Source: Bacteroides sp. Marseille-P3684 (GTDB taxonomy: Bacteria > Bacteroidota > Bacteroidia > Bacteroidales > Bacteroidaceae). From it: 64,000 nt of DNA. Where the stretch lies: NCBI RefSeq assembly GCF_900291465.1, contig NZ_LT985808.1, positions 2,478,684-2,542,683 on the forward strand. Reading direction: 5' to 3'. The position numbers and the translations under genes are program-made. The notes under the pieces are model-generated. The model saw only the letters and a program-made list of their open reading frames with translations. It was not told where the DNA came from and did no database searches. Shown here one piece after another: positions 54,713 to 62,976 of the stretch (position 1 is the first letter of the stretch; every line of letters starts with the position of its first letter).

Positions 54713-56731
54713 TCAATCTTTTACCTTTTTCAGAACTACAGCCGAGCGTGCAGGGATGTAGAGCTTCAGCCATCCCTTCTTGTCCTTGGCATAAACCGGG
54801 TCAAAGTTGGTCAGGTGGCGTACACTGTCGTCAGCCAATCCGTTGCCTCCAAACTCCGGAGCATCGGTATTGAGCACGACATCATAAGCACCCTGCGGAA
54901 CAAGGAAGCCATAGTCCGTAAAGGAACGTGTGGGACTGAAATTGAACACAAAGATATGGTCACGGCGCATATAGGCGAGCACCTGGTCTCCATCGTTGTG
55001 CCATATTTCCACCACATCCGTCTTCTGGATATTCCGAACGGACTTCACAACCTCCAGCATTGCCCGGTCGAAATCGCCCAAGTAATGATAGCATAAGTCC
55101 TTGTTGTCAACCAATCCCCACTGGCGGCGGGCATACTTGTAACTCCATCCGTTGCCTTCACGGGGGAAGTCAATCCATTCCGGATGCCCGAACTCATTGC
55201 CCATGAAGTTCAGGTATCCACCATTGATCGTGGAGGATGTCAGCAAACGTATCATCTTGTGGAGTGCAATGCCACGGTGAACCCGTTCGTTCTCATCGCC
55301 CTTCTTGAAATGCCAATACATGTCGGAATCAATAAGGCGGAATATAATCGTCTTATCGCCCACCAGTGCCTGATCATGACTTTCGGCATAAGAGATGGTC
55401 TTTTCGTCCTTGCGACGGTTGGTCACCTCCCAGAACATGCTGGACGGCTTCCAGTCCTCATCCACCTTCTCCTTGATAATCTTAATCCAATAATCAGGGA
55501 TGTTCATTGCCATCCGATAGTCAAAGCCGTAACCTCCGTCATGGAAAGGCAGTGCCAATCCCGGCATACCGGACACCTCTTCGGCAATCGTAATCGCCTT
55601 TGAATTGACTTCATGAATCAGCAGATTGGCAAGAGTCAGGTAGCAAATCGCATTATCATCCTGGTGTCCGTTGTAGTAGTCATCATAGTTGCAGAAGGCT
55701 TCTCCCAGACCATGACTGTAATATAGCATGGACGTGACTCCGTCAAACCGGAACCCGTCAAACTTGAACTCTTCCAGCCAATAGCGACAGTTCGACAACA
55801 GGAAATGAAGCACCTCATTCTTTCCATAATCAAAGCACAACGAATCCCACGCCGGATGCTCATGGCGCTCACCCGGATAGAAATACTGGTTGGGATCACC
55901 GGCAAAATTACCCAGTCCCTCCACTTCATTCTTGACCGCATGTGAGTGTACAATATCCATAATGACCGCAATGCCATTCTGGTGTGCCTCATCGATGAGC
56001 TGTTTCAATTCCTCAGGAGTACCGAAACGGGAAGAAGGAGCGAAAAAGCTCGATACATGATAGCCAAAGCTACCATAGTAAGGATGCTCCTGTATGGCCA
56101 TAATCTGAATACAATTATATCCATCGGCAATCACACGGGGCAATACTTTTTCGCGGAATTCCGTATAGGTCCCGACCTTCTCTTCCTCCTGTGCCATACC
56201 CACGTGGCATTCATAGATTAGTAAAGGAGAAGTATTGGCACGAAAAACCCGTTTACGGAATTTATAAGGTTTTGCAGGCTCCCAAACCTGTGCACTGAAA
56301 ATCTTAGTCTGTTCGTCCTGGACTACACGACGTGTCCACGCAGGAATGCGCTCGCCACAACCGCCGTTCCAATAAACTTTTAACTTATACAAGTCGCCGT
56401 GTTTCAAGACATCGGGTTTCAATTTGATTTCCCAATTGCCGGTGTTACGCACCCGCTTCAATCTGAATTCCGGCTTCTCTTGCCATCCATTAAAGTCGCC
56501 CACCAAGTAAATCTCGGTAGCGTTAGGTGCCCATTCACGGAACACCCAGCCCTTGTCCGTACGATGCAATCCAAAGTAAAGATGACCCGATGCAAATTCT
56601 GACAGTGTCTTGCGTCCATTGTTGGTCAGTTCCTTCATCTTGTCCAGCGCATGCTGATGCCGTCCATTGATTGCCTTTTCAAAAGGATCCAACCAAGGGT
56701 CATTCTTTACGAGTCTCAGCTTCAGTTCCAT
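54713..56731 (-). CDS. glgB: 1,4-alpha-glucan branching enzyme (eukaryote-like, GH13_8 type)
   Basis: Makes alpha-1,6 branches in glycogen. The 672-residue protein has an N-terminal CBM48 region (YFGLHRTDKGWVFREWAPNATEIYLVGDFN), then the GH13 barrel with VIMDIVHSHAVKN, GFRFDGVTSMLYYSHG (nucleophile Asp near residue 328), TIAEEVSGMPGL (acid Glu near 382) and YAESHDQALVGDKT. The motif spelling is that of the plant/animal-like subfamily. It partners with the debranching operon 35 kb away. Confidence 0.96.
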   Translation of the reverse strand: MELKLRLVKNDPWLDPFEKAINGRHQHALDKMKELTNNGRKTLSEFASGHLYFGLHRTDKGWVFREWAPNATEIYLVGDFNGWQEKPEFRLKRVRNTGNWEIKLKPDVLKHGDLYKLKVYWNGGCGERIPAWTRRVVQDEQTKIFSAQVWEPAKPYKFRKRVFRANTSPLLIYECHVGMAQEEEKVGTYTEFREKVLPRVIADGYNCIQIMAIQEHPYYGSFGYHVSSFFAPSSRFGTPEELKQLIDEAHQNGIAVIMDIVHSHAVKNEVEGLGNFAGDPNQYFYPGERHEHPAWDSLCFDYGKNEVLHFLLSNCRYWLEEFKFDGFRFDGVTSMLYYSHGLGEAFCNYDDYYNGHQDDNAICYLTLANLLIHEVNSKAITIAEEVSGMPGLALPFHDGGYGFDYRMAMNIPDYWIKIIKEKVDEDWKPSSMFWEVTNRRKDEKTISYAESHDQALVGDKTIIFRLIDSDMYWHFKKGDENERVHRGIALHKMIRLLTSSTINGGYLNFMGNEFGHPEWIDFPREGNGWSYKYARRQWGLVDNKDLCYHYLGDFDRAMLEVVKSVRNIQKTDVVEIWHNDGDQVLAYMRRDHIFVFNFSPTRSFTDYGFLVPQGAYDVVLNTDAPEFGGNGLADDSVRHLTNFDPVYAKDKKGWLKLYIPARSAVVLKKVKD

Positions 56732-56749
56732 AGAGCCATGAGAAATGAA

Positions 56750-57193
56750 TTAGACGCGAACCTTTACAATCACCTTCCGTATGCTTTCTTCCTCGGAGAT
56801 GCAGGGAGCATGCCCGTCCTGCGGAAAGAAAATGGCAAACATGCCCGGATGTACAGGGATGTATGCCTCAGAAGGCATCGCAAATTTGGTAATATCTTTT
56901 TCTGCATTGTATTCGCCTTCAGGCAAATTACAAGCGGGAGTATAGCCCATCACCTCCGTACAGGAGAGAGGTATTTGTATATCAATGAAATTCTTGTGAG
57001 TTTCGAGTTGAGCCTGTTCTTTGGTTTTTCCTTTGGCAATAGAGAAGTTGACAACCAAGTCCTTGCCGTCCAATTCCACTTTACCGGGTTCTTGTGCATT
57101 GAGGTCTGTAGACTTCAAGTATTCGATAGCCTTGGCAAAGCGCGGATTTACTGAAGCATATTGTTCCAGGTTTTCAAGTGTGTCAATAATCAT
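56750..57193 (-). CDS. YhcH/YjgK/YiaL family protein (DUF386)
   Basis: A 147-residue cupin-like protein. Seen: the family's THKNFIDIQIPLSCTEVMGY, PEGEYNAEKDITKF and PGMFAIFFPQDGHAP with metal-binding His/Glu candidates. Relatives in other bacteria sit in sialic acid or uronate operons and may act as sugar isomerases or anomerases; the neighbourhood here (glgB, suhB) does not point to a substrate. Confidence 0.9.
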   Translation of the reverse strand: MIIDTLENLEQYASVNPRFAKAIEYLKSTDLNAQEPGKVELDGKDLVVNFSIAKGKTKEQAQLETHKNFIDIQIPLSCTEVMGYTPACNLPEGEYNAEKDITKFAMPSEAYIPVHPGMFAIFFPQDGHAPCISEEESIRKVIVKVRV

Positions 57194-57225
57194 AATTCGT
57201 TAGATTTTTAGTATAGTTATTTTAT

Positions 57226-58029
57226 TCAGTCGCACAAATATAGAGATTTTTGTACAACTTGCAGCATCTTTTCATGTATTTTTCCATTTGTGGCAAGAAC
57301 TTCCCGGCCTGAATAAAAGTCATTTCCGCCGGTAAAAGTCGATAATCTGCCGCCTGCCTGTAATAAAATCAGTGCACCGGCAGCTATGTCCCACGGACCA
57401 AGAAAGGCCTCCAGGCGTGCTTCAAAACGTCCGGATGCGACGTAACATAGTTCCGCTGCAGCCGAGCCTTGCACACGCAGCCCTCCCACATGTCCATAAA
57501 GGTTATGAACCAGTTCCGCCATGAAATTACGGCTACGTTCCGATTCATAGGGGAATCCCAGTTGAATGAAGGCATCATCCAGAGCAGAAACATCCGATAC
57601 GTGTATCTCCTTCCCGTTCAAACGCGCCGCTGCTCCTTTCCATGCCCAGTAACATTCATCGCGGCACACTTCATAAACGACTCCGACCAATAATTCCTCC
57701 TTATCCCGTAAAGCGATGCTGACACAATAAGGAGCATTTCCATGAATGAAATTTGTCGTACCATCCAAGGGGTCAACTACCCAGCAATAAGTTTCATCGG
57801 ACATACCCGCACTTCCTTCTTCTGCAATGAAACCGGCTTCCGGCAACAGAGCATGCAGCTGTTCTACGATACGCCGTTCAGACTCCTTGTCAACGTAGGA
57901 AACATAGTCATGAGCTCCTTTGTGCTCTACGCATTCACGCCGGAAACGCCCACATTCCTCTCGCAGGAAACGACCGGCATCCTTGGCAATCCGGCACACT
58001 TCATTGGTGATATTCTCTAAATCAAGCAT
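57226..58029 (-). CDS. Inositol monophosphatase family protein (SuhB-like)
   Basis: Magnesium-dependent phosphatase of 267 residues with AEEGSAG (metal Glu), WVVDPLDGTTNFIHG (metal Asp residues) and the C-terminal LGPWDIAAGALILLQAGG. Members dephosphorylate inositol phosphates or PAP (CysQ); the substrate is not resolved. It lies 20 bp after the MORN gene and 32 bp before the YhcH gene. Confidence 0.92.
   Translation of the reverse strand: MLDLENITNEVCRIAKDAGRFLREECGRFRRECVEHKGAHDYVSYVDKESERRIVEQLHALLPEAGFIAEEGSAGMSDETYCWVVDPLDGTTNFIHGNAPYCVSIALRDKEELLVGVVYEVCRDECYWAWKGAAARLNGKEIHVSDVSALDDAFIQLGFPYESERSRNFMAELVHNLYGHVGGLRVQGSAAAELCYVASGRFEARLEAFLGPWDIAAGALILLQAGGRLSTFTGGNDFYSGREVLATNGKIHEKMLQVVQKSLYLCD
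57235..57242 (-). promoter_or_regulatory. Possible internal promoter for the YhcH gene, -7 element
   Basis: TATATTTG on the minus strand inside the last codons of suhB, 42 bp upstream of the YhcH start. Confidence 0.35.
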
Positions 58030-58049
58030 GTTATTCCCTCCTGATTTCC

Positions 58050-59174
58050 TCAGTTCTTTGCTACCGTATCGAGGCGGCCCAGCTTGTAAGTACCACGACG
58101 GATGACATTGCCATTGCTGTCTTTCTCTATGAACGGACCGTCTTTCACGTCTTGTTTAAAGAATCCCTCATAACGATTGCCATCCTTATCAATGAGTGTA
58201 CCTTGTCCGTCTTTCTTACCCTTTGCAAAATGTCCTTTATACATCGAGCCATCGGCATTCACCAACTCTCCGAAGCCATCAGCCAGATTGTCTTTCCACT
58301 CCCCGTTGTACACATCTCCGTTAATCCAAGTGTAGATACCTCTGCCTTCGCGTTTGTTGTTTTTCCATTGACCGTCATAGACAGAACCATTCACCCAAGT
58401 GAACTTGCCATGCCCGTTCTGATCGCCGTCAAGAAACTCACCAATATACATATCGCCATTGGCATGCGTATAAATACCTTTTCCGGTACGTTTTCCATGG
58501 AAATAGTCTCCTTCGTACTTGTCCTTATTGTTATAGATGTAAGTACCTTTTCCATGCTGTTCATTATTGTGCCACTCGCCGATGTACTCATCGCCATTGG
58601 AATAATAATATTTACCCTGGCCATCACGCATGTCACTCTTCCATTCACCTACATAGCGTGAACCGTCATTCCAGTCAAGTGTTCCATTTCCACTCTTCTT
58701 GTCATTCTTCCACTCACCGGTATAGAATGCACCATTTGACCATGTATATTTACCCTTGCCATTACGCTTATCATTGGCCCAATTTCCTTCATAGACATCC
58801 CCGTTATAGTAATACATCGTTCCTTGCCCATGCTGGTGGTCAGCATACCACATGCCCTCGTAGCGATTGTTATTGTTAAAATATTTGATGCCTTTTCCAT
58901 GACGTACGTTTTGGTACCAATTCCCTTCGTAGCGTTCACCGTCTTTCTTTACATAGATTCCATATCCTTCGCGCAACCCTTTGACATACTCGCCTTCATA
59001 GGTGTCACCATTTTTAAAGACGGTCTTACCTTTTCCGTTAGGCTTTCGGCTTTTCAGTTCACCGGTATATTCACCGCCATCCTTAAATGTATAATTACCT
59101 ATTTTGATTTGAGCATTGCCGACTAATGGCATGGCAAAAATAAAGAATGCATAGAGAATGTATTTTTTCTTCAT
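58050..59174 (-). CDS. Exported MORN-repeat protein (14 repeats)
   Basis: A protein of about 374 residues with a signal peptide (MKKKYILYAFFIFAMPLVGNAQ), then 13 regular 23-residue MORN repeats and one degenerate repeat filling almost the whole mature chain (core YEGEW-x6-hGxGxxxx-xGxx). It has no other domain and no lipobox. MORN repeats form extended beta-hairpin rods that bind lipids or proteins; its partner is unknown. It is the first gene of the suhB-yhcH-glgB run. Confidence 0.9.
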   Translation of the reverse strand: MKKKYILYAFFIFAMPLVGNAQIKIGNYTFKDGGEYTGELKSRKPNGKGKTVFKNGDTYEGEYVKGLREGYGIYVKKDGERYEGNWYQNVRHGKGIKYFNNNNRYEGMWYADHQHGQGTMYYYNGDVYEGNWANDKRNGKGKYTWSNGAFYTGEWKNDKKSGNGTLDWNDGSRYVGEWKSDMRDGQGKYYYSNGDEYIGEWHNNEQHGKGTYIYNNKDKYEGDYFHGKRTGKGIYTHANGDMYIGEFLDGDQNGHGKFTWVNGSVYDGQWKNNKREGRGIYTWINGDVYNGEWKDNLADGFGELVNADGSMYKGHFAKGKKDGQGTLIDKDGNRYEGFFKQDVKDGPFIEKDSNGNVIRRGTYKLGRLDTVAKN

Positions 59175-59205
59175 GAGCATTGTCTGTTGATTTGAGATTG
59201 TCGTT

Positions 59206-59213
59206 CAAAAGTA
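59206..59213 (-). promoter_or_regulatory. Putative promoter of the MORN-suhB-yhcH-glgB run, -7 element
   Basis: TACTTTTG on the minus strand, 32 bp upstream of the MORN gene start, with a TTG-containing -33-like stretch about 20 bp further upstream. Confidence 0.55.
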
Positions 59214-59267
59214 GCAGATTCCATTTTATCGGACAAGTTCCATTAAGTTTTCTTTCACTTTTCAACC

Positions 59268-60575
59268 CTATGTAGCAAACTCTTCTGCACATTTTTTACC
59301 AGCTATCACCTCCGTAAAGCTTTCTTTACGCAAATATTTACAAGCTAAATCGCGCAATTCGTCAGCTGTTGCATCCAAGACAGCCTCTTGGGAGCGGCGA
59401 AAGAAATCTCTGGGAAGTCCTGCCGTTTCAAGGAATATGTAGGCATCTGCCAGTGAAAACGGGCTCTCATAGCTTCGGCACATATCCCCCATCGTGTAGT
59501 TTTTCACCATTGTAAGTTCCTCATCAGCTACCCGTTCTTGCTGGAGTCTATCAATCTCGCGTCCGACTTCTGTTACAACCGAACGGGCATATTCATTCGC
59601 CGCTTGGGTACTGACAACGATCATATTGCGAAATGGATACGCTACCATCCCGGAACTTATGCCATAAGTATAACCTTTATCCTCCCGGATATTCTTCATG
59701 AGGCGACTGCCGAAATAACCTCCAAAGAGAGTAATCAACAAACGTGTCTTCAAATAATCAGGATGGGTACAATCTATAGAGAAGCACCCCATACGAATAG
59801 CACTTTGCATCGCATCCGAACGTTCTACAAACAGTGTTTGAACAGTGTTCGAAGGAGGAAGTATGTCAGTAATCGGCAAAGCCTTTTCGCCATCTCCCCA
59901 AGCTTCCGCTCCCAGTTCTTCGTCAAGCACATGCAATATTTCATCGGTCACATGACCGGACAAATAGCAGATGCAATTATGAATATTGTAATAACGACGA
60001 TGCATCGTGCGCAAAGCTTCGGGTGTCAAACGGTCATAATCCTCCAGCTCTGCATAGCGACCGCATGGATGGGAAAGTCCGAAAAGAAGCTGATTTAATT
60101 TTCTACGGGCAATGACGTCCACTTTCTCACGGTTCACCAAGTATTGCTGCCGATTACCATCAACTACTACTTGGAATTCCTTTTCAGGGAACAAGGGCTC
60201 CGTCAGCATCGAAGTCACCAGTGCAAGAGTGGGTGCAAAATACTTGGTAAGTGTATACAGCGTGACAAATGAATAATTCATGGAAGCTGAAACATCCAAC
60301 CATGCCCCATAGTAGTCGAGCTGCTCCGCAATGTCAGCAGAAGAAAAGCGTTTCGTCCCCTCACGCAACATACGACTGGTAAAAGTCGCCTGAAGGGGCT
60401 GGCTCTGTTCCCAAATACCGCCACGAAGCATAATATCCAAACGTACTACTTCCTCTTCACCTGCCCGAAATACATGCACTGGGATTCCATTGGGCATCCG
60501 ATGTTCCACTGGTTCAGGAATGACAAACGGTGCCATGGGACGGACAAGTGGCTGCTGAGTTCTATCTAATGCCAT
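59268..60575 (-). CDS. M16-family peptidase-like protein without HxxEH motif
   Basis: A 435-residue two-domain M16 (insulinase/MPP-like) protein. The place where active enzymes have HxxEH reads ATFTSRMLREGTKRFSS, so zinc cannot be bound in the usual way. The C-terminal domain keeps the R/Y pair region (YFGSRLMKNIREDKGYTYGISS). It resembles the non-catalytic partner of paired M16 enzymes, but no catalytic partner is adjacent. No signal peptide. It overlaps kdsB by 14 bp. Confidence 0.88.
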   Translation of the reverse strand: MALDRTQQPLVRPMAPFVIPEPVEHRMPNGIPVHVFRAGEEEVVRLDIMLRGGIWEQSQPLQATFTSRMLREGTKRFSSADIAEQLDYYGAWLDVSASMNYSFVTLYTLTKYFAPTLALVTSMLTEPLFPEKEFQVVVDGNRQQYLVNREKVDVIARRKLNQLLFGLSHPCGRYAELEDYDRLTPEALRTMHRRYYNIHNCICYLSGHVTDEILHVLDEELGAEAWGDGEKALPITDILPPSNTVQTLFVERSDAMQSAIRMGCFSIDCTHPDYLKTRLLITLFGGYFGSRLMKNIREDKGYTYGISSGMVAYPFRNMIVVSTQAANEYARSVVTEVGREIDRLQQERVADEELTMVKNYTMGDMCRSYESPFSLADAYIFLETAGLPRDFFRRSQEAVLDATADELRDLACKYLRKESFTEVIAGKKCAEEFAT

Positions 60576-61320
60576 GCTTCTTCAAATATTCTTCTGCTTT
60601 GACCAAATCTTCGGGAGTATCAATGCCTATAGTCTCTATTGAACTGATTCCGACTTTTATCGTATAACCGTTTTCCAGCCAGCGTAATTGTTCAAGAGAC
60701 TCAGCAAGTTCGAGCTGCGACTGGGGTAATGATGTGATAGCCTTCAATGCTTCAACACGATAAGCATACAGCCCTATATGTTTGTAAAAAGTATGAGAAG
60801 ACAGCCATTCTTCCTTGGGACAATTCCGCAAGTAAGGAATCACTGAACGACTGAAATAGAGTGCATGCATCGCTGCATCAACGACCACTTTCGGTGAATT
60901 CGGATTCTCTAAAGCCGGAAGCCCATCGGCTACGGTAAAGGGCTTGACCAAGGTGGCTATCTGTGTGCGTTCATCCTCAAAACAAGCTTTTAACGCAGCT
61001 AACTGTTCTGCCTGAATAAAAGGCTCATCACCTTGGATATTGATGACAACATCAAAGCCCTCCCCAACATGGGTAAAAGCTTCATAACAACGGTCTGTTC
61101 CACTGCGGTGATCCGGAGACGTCATGACGACTTGTCCGCCAAAAGACTTGACTGTTTGTTCGATACGTTCATCATCAGTAGCTACATAGACGTCATCTAC
61201 TTGCCCGCTGACCTGTTCATAGACACGCTCAATCATCGGTTTGCCTCCCAATTTCGCCAAAGGTTTCCCGGGGAAACGAGTCGAGGCATATCGTGCGGGA
61301 ATAATTCCTAAAAATTTCAT
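60562..61320 (-). CDS. kdsB: CMP-Kdo synthetase
   Basis: 3-deoxy-manno-octulosonate cytidylyltransferase, activating Kdo for lipopolysaccharide core synthesis. The product is 252 residues. Seen: KFLGIIPARYASTRFPGKPLAKLGGKPMI (nucleotide loop), HRSGTDRCYEA, INIQGDEPFI (metal and sugar binding) and KHIGLYAYR. ATG 61320 is chosen; a longer frame adds 15 unconserved residues. Confidence 0.96.
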   Translation of the reverse strand: MKFLGIIPARYASTRFPGKPLAKLGGKPMIERVYEQVSGQVDDVYVATDDERIEQTVKSFGGQVVMTSPDHRSGTDRCYEAFTHVGEGFDVVINIQGDEPFIQAEQLAALKACFEDERTQIATLVKPFTVADGLPALENPNSPKVVVDAAMHALYFSRSVIPYLRNCPKEEWLSSHTFYKHIGLYAYRVEALKAITSLPQSQLELAESLEQLRWLENGYTIKVGISSIETIGIDTPEDLVKAEEYLKKHGIR

Positions 61321-61386
61321 ACTAAAAGATTTTAATTGGAAAGATATCAGTTGTCTTAGACACATCTATGACAACCAGTCATCATG

Positions 61387-61394
61387 CAAATATA
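61387..61394 (-). promoter_or_regulatory. Putative kdsB promoter, -7 element
   Basis: TATATTTG on the minus strand, 67 bp upstream of ATG 61320. Confidence 0.5.
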
Positions 61395-61479
61395 CGGAAC
61401 ATTCCTTGGAGCTCCTAACATAAAATGTTTATTTTGCTCCATAAATTGGTCGAATAAAACACAACAATCTTAACATACG

Positions 61480-61848
61480 ATGAAAGAAGTACATTGCATT
61501 ATCAGTCTAGGCTCGAATACGGATGCCTCCCATCATCTTCAGCAGGCTTATAACTTACTGGTACGTGCCTACCCCAATATTACCTTCTCCCCTATCAAAG
61601 AAACTGAGCCTATCGGTATGCACCACAATCATTCTCCTTTTTATAATCGTGTTGCACGTTTCACAACAGACCAGGATGCTGACGAAGTACGTGCCGCCCT
61701 GAAAGTCATGGAACGTTTCTGCGGACGCCGTCCGGATGATAAGGAACATGAAACCATCCATATAGACATCGACTTGCTAGCTCATGGAGATACCATCATA
61801 AAGCCAATGGACTTTGCACAATATCAGCATGATATAGAAAATCTGTGA
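61480..61848 (+). CDS. folK: HPPK, folate biosynthesis pyrophosphokinase, compact form
   Basis: Transfers pyrophosphate from ATP to 6-hydroxymethyl-dihydropterin. The 122-residue protein has SLGSNTDASHHLQQAYNLL, FYNRVARFTT, CGRRPDDKEHETIHIDIDLLAHGD (metal-binding DxD). It is about 35 residues shorter than E. coli FolK (158), and the usual GPR.iDlDil segment is altered. The frame is intact; it may be a minimal active form. Confidence 0.83.
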   Translation: MKEVHCIISLGSNTDASHHLQQAYNLLVRAYPNITFSPIKETEPIGMHHNHSPFYNRVARFTTDQDADEVRAALKVMERFCGRRPDDKEHETIHIDIDLLAHGDTIIKPMDFAQYQHDIENL

Positions 61849-62283
61849 AAGGAATATCTTCGTAAGAGTCTGATTTATGCCTAGTTTATCTGCATATAGA
61901 GTTATGTATTAGTAAAATATTTTTCAGAGTTACAAACAAAATAATCAGAACAAACATACTGGAAAAAGAACCAATCATGGCTTTGCAATACTCTGGAGAT
62001 AAAGTCTACCACACGCATTCTGCTACAAGCAAACATAAAAGTTTCGTTCAAAACCTCACGAGAAACTCAAAAATTATATCTACATTTGCTAGACTAAAAA
62101 CGACATATAATACACATCTAATGCTGCTTGACCATCCTGTCTATCTACCAACAAGTAGAAATGTATGATTAACACAGGAGAAAAGAATTGCTCAAAAGGC
62201 AAATTTTGACATTGTGCTATCGGCAGGAACTAACAGATCTCGGTAACTGATTGACTCAAGCAGTATCATACTCGAAAATCATT
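61849..62283 (+). other. Intergenic stretch between folK and the second Crp-type gene
   Basis: AT-rich. It contains a 63-codon open frame (61977-62168) with no recognisable features, which I regard as chance. No clear TAnnTTTG promoter or known RNA was seen. Confidence 0.5.
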
Positions 62284-62862
62284 ATGGAGAAAAAACGTGA
62301 AATAGCAAGACTGTTGGCTAAAAAATACCATACACTTCCTGTGCCCTGTTTGGAAAGACTGGCTGAAGTCATCGTCCCTTTTAAGACTAGAAAGGGCACT
62401 AAGCTGTTGGAAGAAGGCCAAGTGCAGAACTATTTATTTTATGTGGAAAAAGGCTTGCTAAGACAATACTACTTCAAATACAACAAAGAACTGACTGAGC
62501 ATCTCGCTTGCGACAATGAAGTGGTCATGTGTTTGGAAAGCTTCTTACGACGCGTACCATCCAATCTGGTTGTAGAAGCCTTGGAGAATTCCGCCGTATG
62601 GGGAATTGCGTATGACGATCTACAACGTATTACCGCGGAATCGTACGACCTTGAACTGCTCTACCGCTCTATCCTGGAGTTCTCATTGGTGGAATCACAG
62701 CGCAAAGCTGACTTACTACGCTTTGAACCGTCCAATGTCCGTTACAAAAGATTGCTGGAGAATTATCCCGAGATTGTCAAACGGGCTCCCCTGGTATATA
62801 TCGCATCCTTGCTGCAAATGACTCCGGAAACACTGAGTAGAGTCCGCTCCGGACAACTTTAG
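62284..62862 (+). CDS. Crp/Fnr-family transcriptional regulator (short)
   Basis: A protein of about 192 residues: cNMP-binding-like barrel (about residues 20-115; GTKLLEEGQVQNYLFYVEKGLLRQYYF), dimer helix, and a short helix-turn-helix end YIASLLQMTPETLSRVRSGQ. It is of the small Bacteroidota type with a minimal wing. ATG 62284 is chosen over 62251, since the upstream 11 codons are not conserved-looking. Effector unknown. A bidirectional terminator follows. Confidence 0.88.
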   Translation: MEKKREIARLLAKKYHTLPVPCLERLAEVIVPFKTRKGTKLLEEGQVQNYLFYVEKGLLRQYYFKYNKELTEHLACDNEVVMCLESFLRRVPSNLVVEALENSAVWGIAYDDLQRITAESYDLELLYRSILEFSLVESQRKADLLRFEPSNVRYKRLLENYPEIVKRAPLVYIASLLQMTPETLSRVRSGQL

Positions 62863-62893
62863 ATTCCCTTGAAAGGAATGAAAATATACTAAT

Positions 62894-62943
62894 AACGCGG
62901 TTGAAACAGACAGCCATCAGCTTTATTCTGTATCAACCGCGTT
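62894..62943. terminator. Bidirectional terminator between the Crp-type gene and lepA
   Basis: AACGCGGTTGA (62894-62904) pairs with TCAACCGCGTT (62933-62943), with an inner ACAGA/TCTGT stem and T-rich/A-rich flanks. Confidence 0.85.
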
Positions 62944-62976
62944 TATTGTTTATCATAGATTTGTTCCCGTCTTCTC

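Noticed and set aside
61977-62168. 63-codon open frame between folK and the second Crp-type gene
   Set aside because: No ribosome-binding context, signal or family; low-complexity composition of AT-rich intergenic sequence.
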